From CAJBLF01 sp964613015 (GTDB lineage: Bacteria > Patescibacteriota > Gracilibacteria > Absconditabacterales > Absconditicoccaceae): a stretch of 53,011 nucleotides of DNA. Under the pieces are notes generated by a model. It was not told the origin of the DNA. It worked only from the letters and a program-made list of their open reading frames with translations, and made no database searches. The position numbers and the translations under genes are program-made. The stretch lies in contig CAZTFP010000007.1 in the NCBI GenBank assembly GCA_964613015.1, forward strand, positions 1 through 53,011, read 5' to 3'. Below, piece by piece: positions 50,313 through 53,011 of the stretch; within the stretch, counting starts at the first letter, position 1; each line of letters opens with the position of its first letter.

Positions 50313-52229
50313 TTAAACTTTAGGTTTACCTGCCGAGGATGTCTTTGAGCTTTTATCTTTGGGTTGAGCAAAGTCAATAATCATGGATTCAAATTCTTCT
50401 TTACTAAGATATTCTTTATCTAAAAGCACAACAGAAAGTTTCTTAATCAATTCTTTATTTTGAATAACCAGTTTCTTTGATTGTTCATAACAATCAGCCA
50501 TATAGGTTTTTATCTTTTCATCAATGATTTGGGCAGTTTTTTCACTATATCCTCTAAACATAGTATATTCGTTTTTTGTGTTTTCTAAATAGGCGACAGT
50601 TCAAAGATCTTTATCCATACCATATTTTACAATCATACTCGTAATAATATCTGTTGCTTTTTCAAAATCATTTGAAGCTCAGGTAGTGATATTATCTAAA
50701 CCAAAGAAAACTTCTTCAGCTGCCCTTCATCATAACAATGAAATCACTTCATCCAAAAATTTTGCCTTAGAAGAAAGATACATATCTTCATTAGGCATAA
50801 TCCAAGTAACTCATAATGCTTGACCTCTACGCACAATAGAAATCTTTTCTACAGGATCTGCATGAGGCAATATATGAGAAGTTACTGCATGACCAAGCTC
50901 ATGAAACGCTATAATATTCTTTTCTTCCTCTTTCATTGATTTGATTTTCTTTTCTGGGCCCATAATGACTTTTTCCAATGCATATTCAAAATCATTCTGA
51001 GTAAGAAGACTCCTGTTTTCTTTTGCTTCTTTGAGTGCTGCTTCATTCACGATATTTTCGATATCAGCACCAACCAAACCACTAGTTCTTTTGGCTAATG
51101 AAGGAATGTTGATAGAGGTATCAAGTTTTTTACCCTTGAGATAATAGTCAAATATCAAAAGTCTTTCTTCATAGGTTGGCTCAGAGACATACACTTTCCT
51201 ATCAAATCTTCAAGCTCTCATCAATGCAGGATCTAATATATCAGGTCTATTAGTAGCAGCAATAACAATGATATTTGTAGTATTATCAAATCCATCCATT
51301 TCAGTCAGAATCTGATTTAATGTTTGTTCTTGTTCTTGATGTCCTCAGGTTGATCATACTCCTCTCTTTTTTCCAATAGCATCTATTTCATCAATAAAGA
51401 TAATTGCCCTACCAACTGCTTTTGCTTTCCCAAAAAGCTCTCTTACTTTGGCTGCTCACATACCCACCAACATTTCCATAAATTCAGATCAAGAAACAGA
51501 GAAAAAAGGAACATTAGATTCTCCAGCAACTGCCCTAGCAAGTAATGTTTTACCTGATCATGGTTGTCCGTATAGCAATACTCATTTGGGATGTCTAGCA
51601 CCTACTTTATGATATTTAAGTGGATTCTTGAGATAATCTACAATTTCAGAAAGTTCCATCTTTACTTCATCCATACCTGCAACATCAGAAAACTTGGTTT
51701 TCATATTTTTAGAAGTATTCAATTTACCAGCTTTGACACTAAAAGGGAATCCGCCAGCACCACCTTTGGGCATAGCAAACTTAAAAAGAAGCATCAATAT
51801 AATAAAGAATACTATCAATGGTCATACATCTTGTAAAAGCGTTGATCGCCATGATTTTTCATTAAATTTTACATCTACAATAACCTTTCATGTAAGCGAA
51901 ATTCATAAATCTTTAAGTGAAGTACCAAGTGGCTTATTGGTCTCGTATAGATTTACGTATTGTTCTACTAATTTTTTTTGCACACTCATAAAAGAAACTG
52001 AATTTCAGGTTCCTAAATCTTGGTATCCCTTAAGTGATGTATCATCTTCCAAAACAAGTTTAGTAAATGTTCCTGAAGTATATTGTTTCAAAAAATCATT
52101 AAGCGAAACTTGCTTAGTATCACGAACAACTTCTATAGTACCTCCTTGTACACTAATCGTTTTATATACTTGGATAGCTCATGTTACCAAAAGTATAAAT
52201 AACAATACAAACCATAATCACTTTTTCAT
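50313..52229 (-). CDS. ftsH: ATP-dependent zinc metalloprotease FtsH
   Basis: 638 residues. A membrane span near 5-22 precedes an external domain (30-125), then a second span (about 130-147). The AAA domain has Walker A GQPGSGKTLLARAVAGE, IIFIDEIDAIGKKR (Walker B) and the SRH ATNRPDILDPALMRAGRFDRK. The peptidase has HELGHA (zinc HExxH) and LGGRAAEEV. It degrades membrane and short-lived soluble proteins. The C-terminal tail is Lys/Ser-rich. It is read with TGA glycines at the Walker A and the second region of homology. Confidence 0.96.
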
Positions 52230-52380
52230 ACTACAAAAAAAATACTAAATAAAACACTTCATTTCAAATATACTAAATCTAGATACAATTTCAATGGTAA
52301 GCAGAATTTTATCTCTTTAAAAAATAGTTGAAAAAAGCCAGGACTTGTATAACCTAGAACTACTTTAGATAGATTCACGT

Positions 52381-53011
52381 ATGGAACTCAAAATCGAACT
52401 CAAAACAACCCCCAAGTACATCAAAATACTCGCTGACGAAGGAATAACAACAGTGAAAGATTTTTTGCAATATTATCCAAGAGCATATGAAGACAGATCA
52501 ACCATCAGAAATTTAAATGAGCTTATTTTTAATGAAAAAGGACTAACAGCGACCAAAGGAAAAGTAATTAAGAAAAACATTTTTATGAGATGAGGAAAAA
52601 AAATCTACACCATCAATTTCGTAGATCCTGTAGGCAATAAATGAATCATTACCATATTCAATTCCTGATTCATGGCGAGCAAACTTCAGGAAGAAAAACG
52701 ATACATCATTGTGGGCAAACCAAATATCAATTATGGAAAGATAATATTTTCTCATCCTGATGTCGTAGAAACAGAAGCCCCTGAAGATATAGATATTGAA
52801 TGAAAAACTAAAACAGAAACTAAAGAAATCTACAATAGCTGAAGGATTTTCCCTATCTATCCAGAACTCATGGGAATCAGACCAGGATGGTTTGCACAAA
52901 AGATGCGATGATTAATGGACAAGGTGGACACAATTTTCTCCGAGTACTTACCTAATGAATTCATAGATAAATTCTGACTCATAGGCGTACAAGAAACGAT
53001 CAAAGAAATGC
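52381..53011 (+). CDS. recG: ATP-dependent DNA helicase RecG (N-terminal part)
   Basis: 210 residues, cut off by the window end. The N-terminal helix KTTPKYIKILADEGITTVKDFLQYYPRAYEDRS is the RecG start, followed by the OB-fold wedge domain: ATKGKVIKKNIF, KKIYTINFVDPVGNKGIITIFNSGFMASKL, GKPNINYGKIIFSHPDVV. RFPIYPEL-like IFPIYPELMGIRPGW is the RecG motif before the helicase core. RecG remodels stalled forks and branched DNA. The start at 52381 is divergent from ftsH with 151 bases between the starts. Confidence 0.9.

Overview
This window only makes sense if UGA is read as glycine (genetic code 25). Under the standard code almost every gene breaks into pieces. With TGA as Gly and only TAA/TAG as stops, the pieces join into full-length proteins, and many catalytic motifs contain a TGA-coded glycine (for example FGGSSVEHD in the D-Ala-D-Ala ligase and EGCGS in peptide deformylase). 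With the low GC and compact layout, this points to a Candidate Phyla Radiation bacterium of the Absconditabacteria (SR1) / Gracilibacteria group. All coordinates below were re-derived with that code.

Layout. 1-5.2 kb: end of sufB, a DUF1003 membrane protein, a double-Nudix protein, and a cell-wall group (ddl, alpha/beta hydrolase, membrane-anchored murF). 5.2-9.3 kb: a solitary AbiEi-like regulator with a palindrome at its start, an iron-sulfur scaffold lacking its third cysteine, small membrane proteins and two related coiled-coil membrane proteins. 9.3-15.8 kb: an OLD-family ATPase/nuclease, truD, a methyltransferase, small acidic and zinc-ribbon proteins, dsbB and a LigB-type dioxygenase. 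15.8-20.3 kb: small proteins, a cysteine-synthase-like enzyme, a peroxiredoxin, a lipoprotein and an SDR enzyme. 20.4-22.6 kb: an unusual 731-residue protein that appears to fuse an alpha/beta hydrolase to a nucleotidyltransferase. 22.9-26.6 kb: a complete single-chain purL with no TGA codon and clearly higher GC, most likely acquired from another phylum. 26.7-31.4 kb: DUF2177 and SOUL-like proteins, two DUF1801 proteins and an SOS cassette (SRAP protein, LexA and a Y-family polymerase) with a perfect Gram-positive-type SOS box.

32.3-37.6 kb is the most interesting part. It is a complete His-Xaa-Ser (Hxs) peptide-modification locus: hxsB and hxsC (two radical SAM maturases), hxsD and an extra small gene on the minus strand. 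They are divergent from a 570-residue exported substrate with six tandem HAS triplets, cysteine-rich repeats and an S-layer-homology-like C-terminus. The function of Hxs systems is not established. This one seems to display the modified repeat on the surface of a CPR cell.

37.6-42.9 kb holds a lipoprotein, a PH-domain protein, a nuclease-like protein, a HEPN-like protein, a palindrome-rich intergenic region, a tiny basic protein and a sugar nucleotidyltransferase. 43.0-43.34 kb carries an unidentified structured RNA on the minus strand with its own promoter and terminator. From 43.4 kb to the end is a housekeeping stretch: lemA, ygcG-type TPM protein, methyltransferase, dnaB, def, a TPR protein, a PSP1-family protein, ftsH and the start of recG. 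No tRNA, rRNA, CRISPR array or transposase was recognised.
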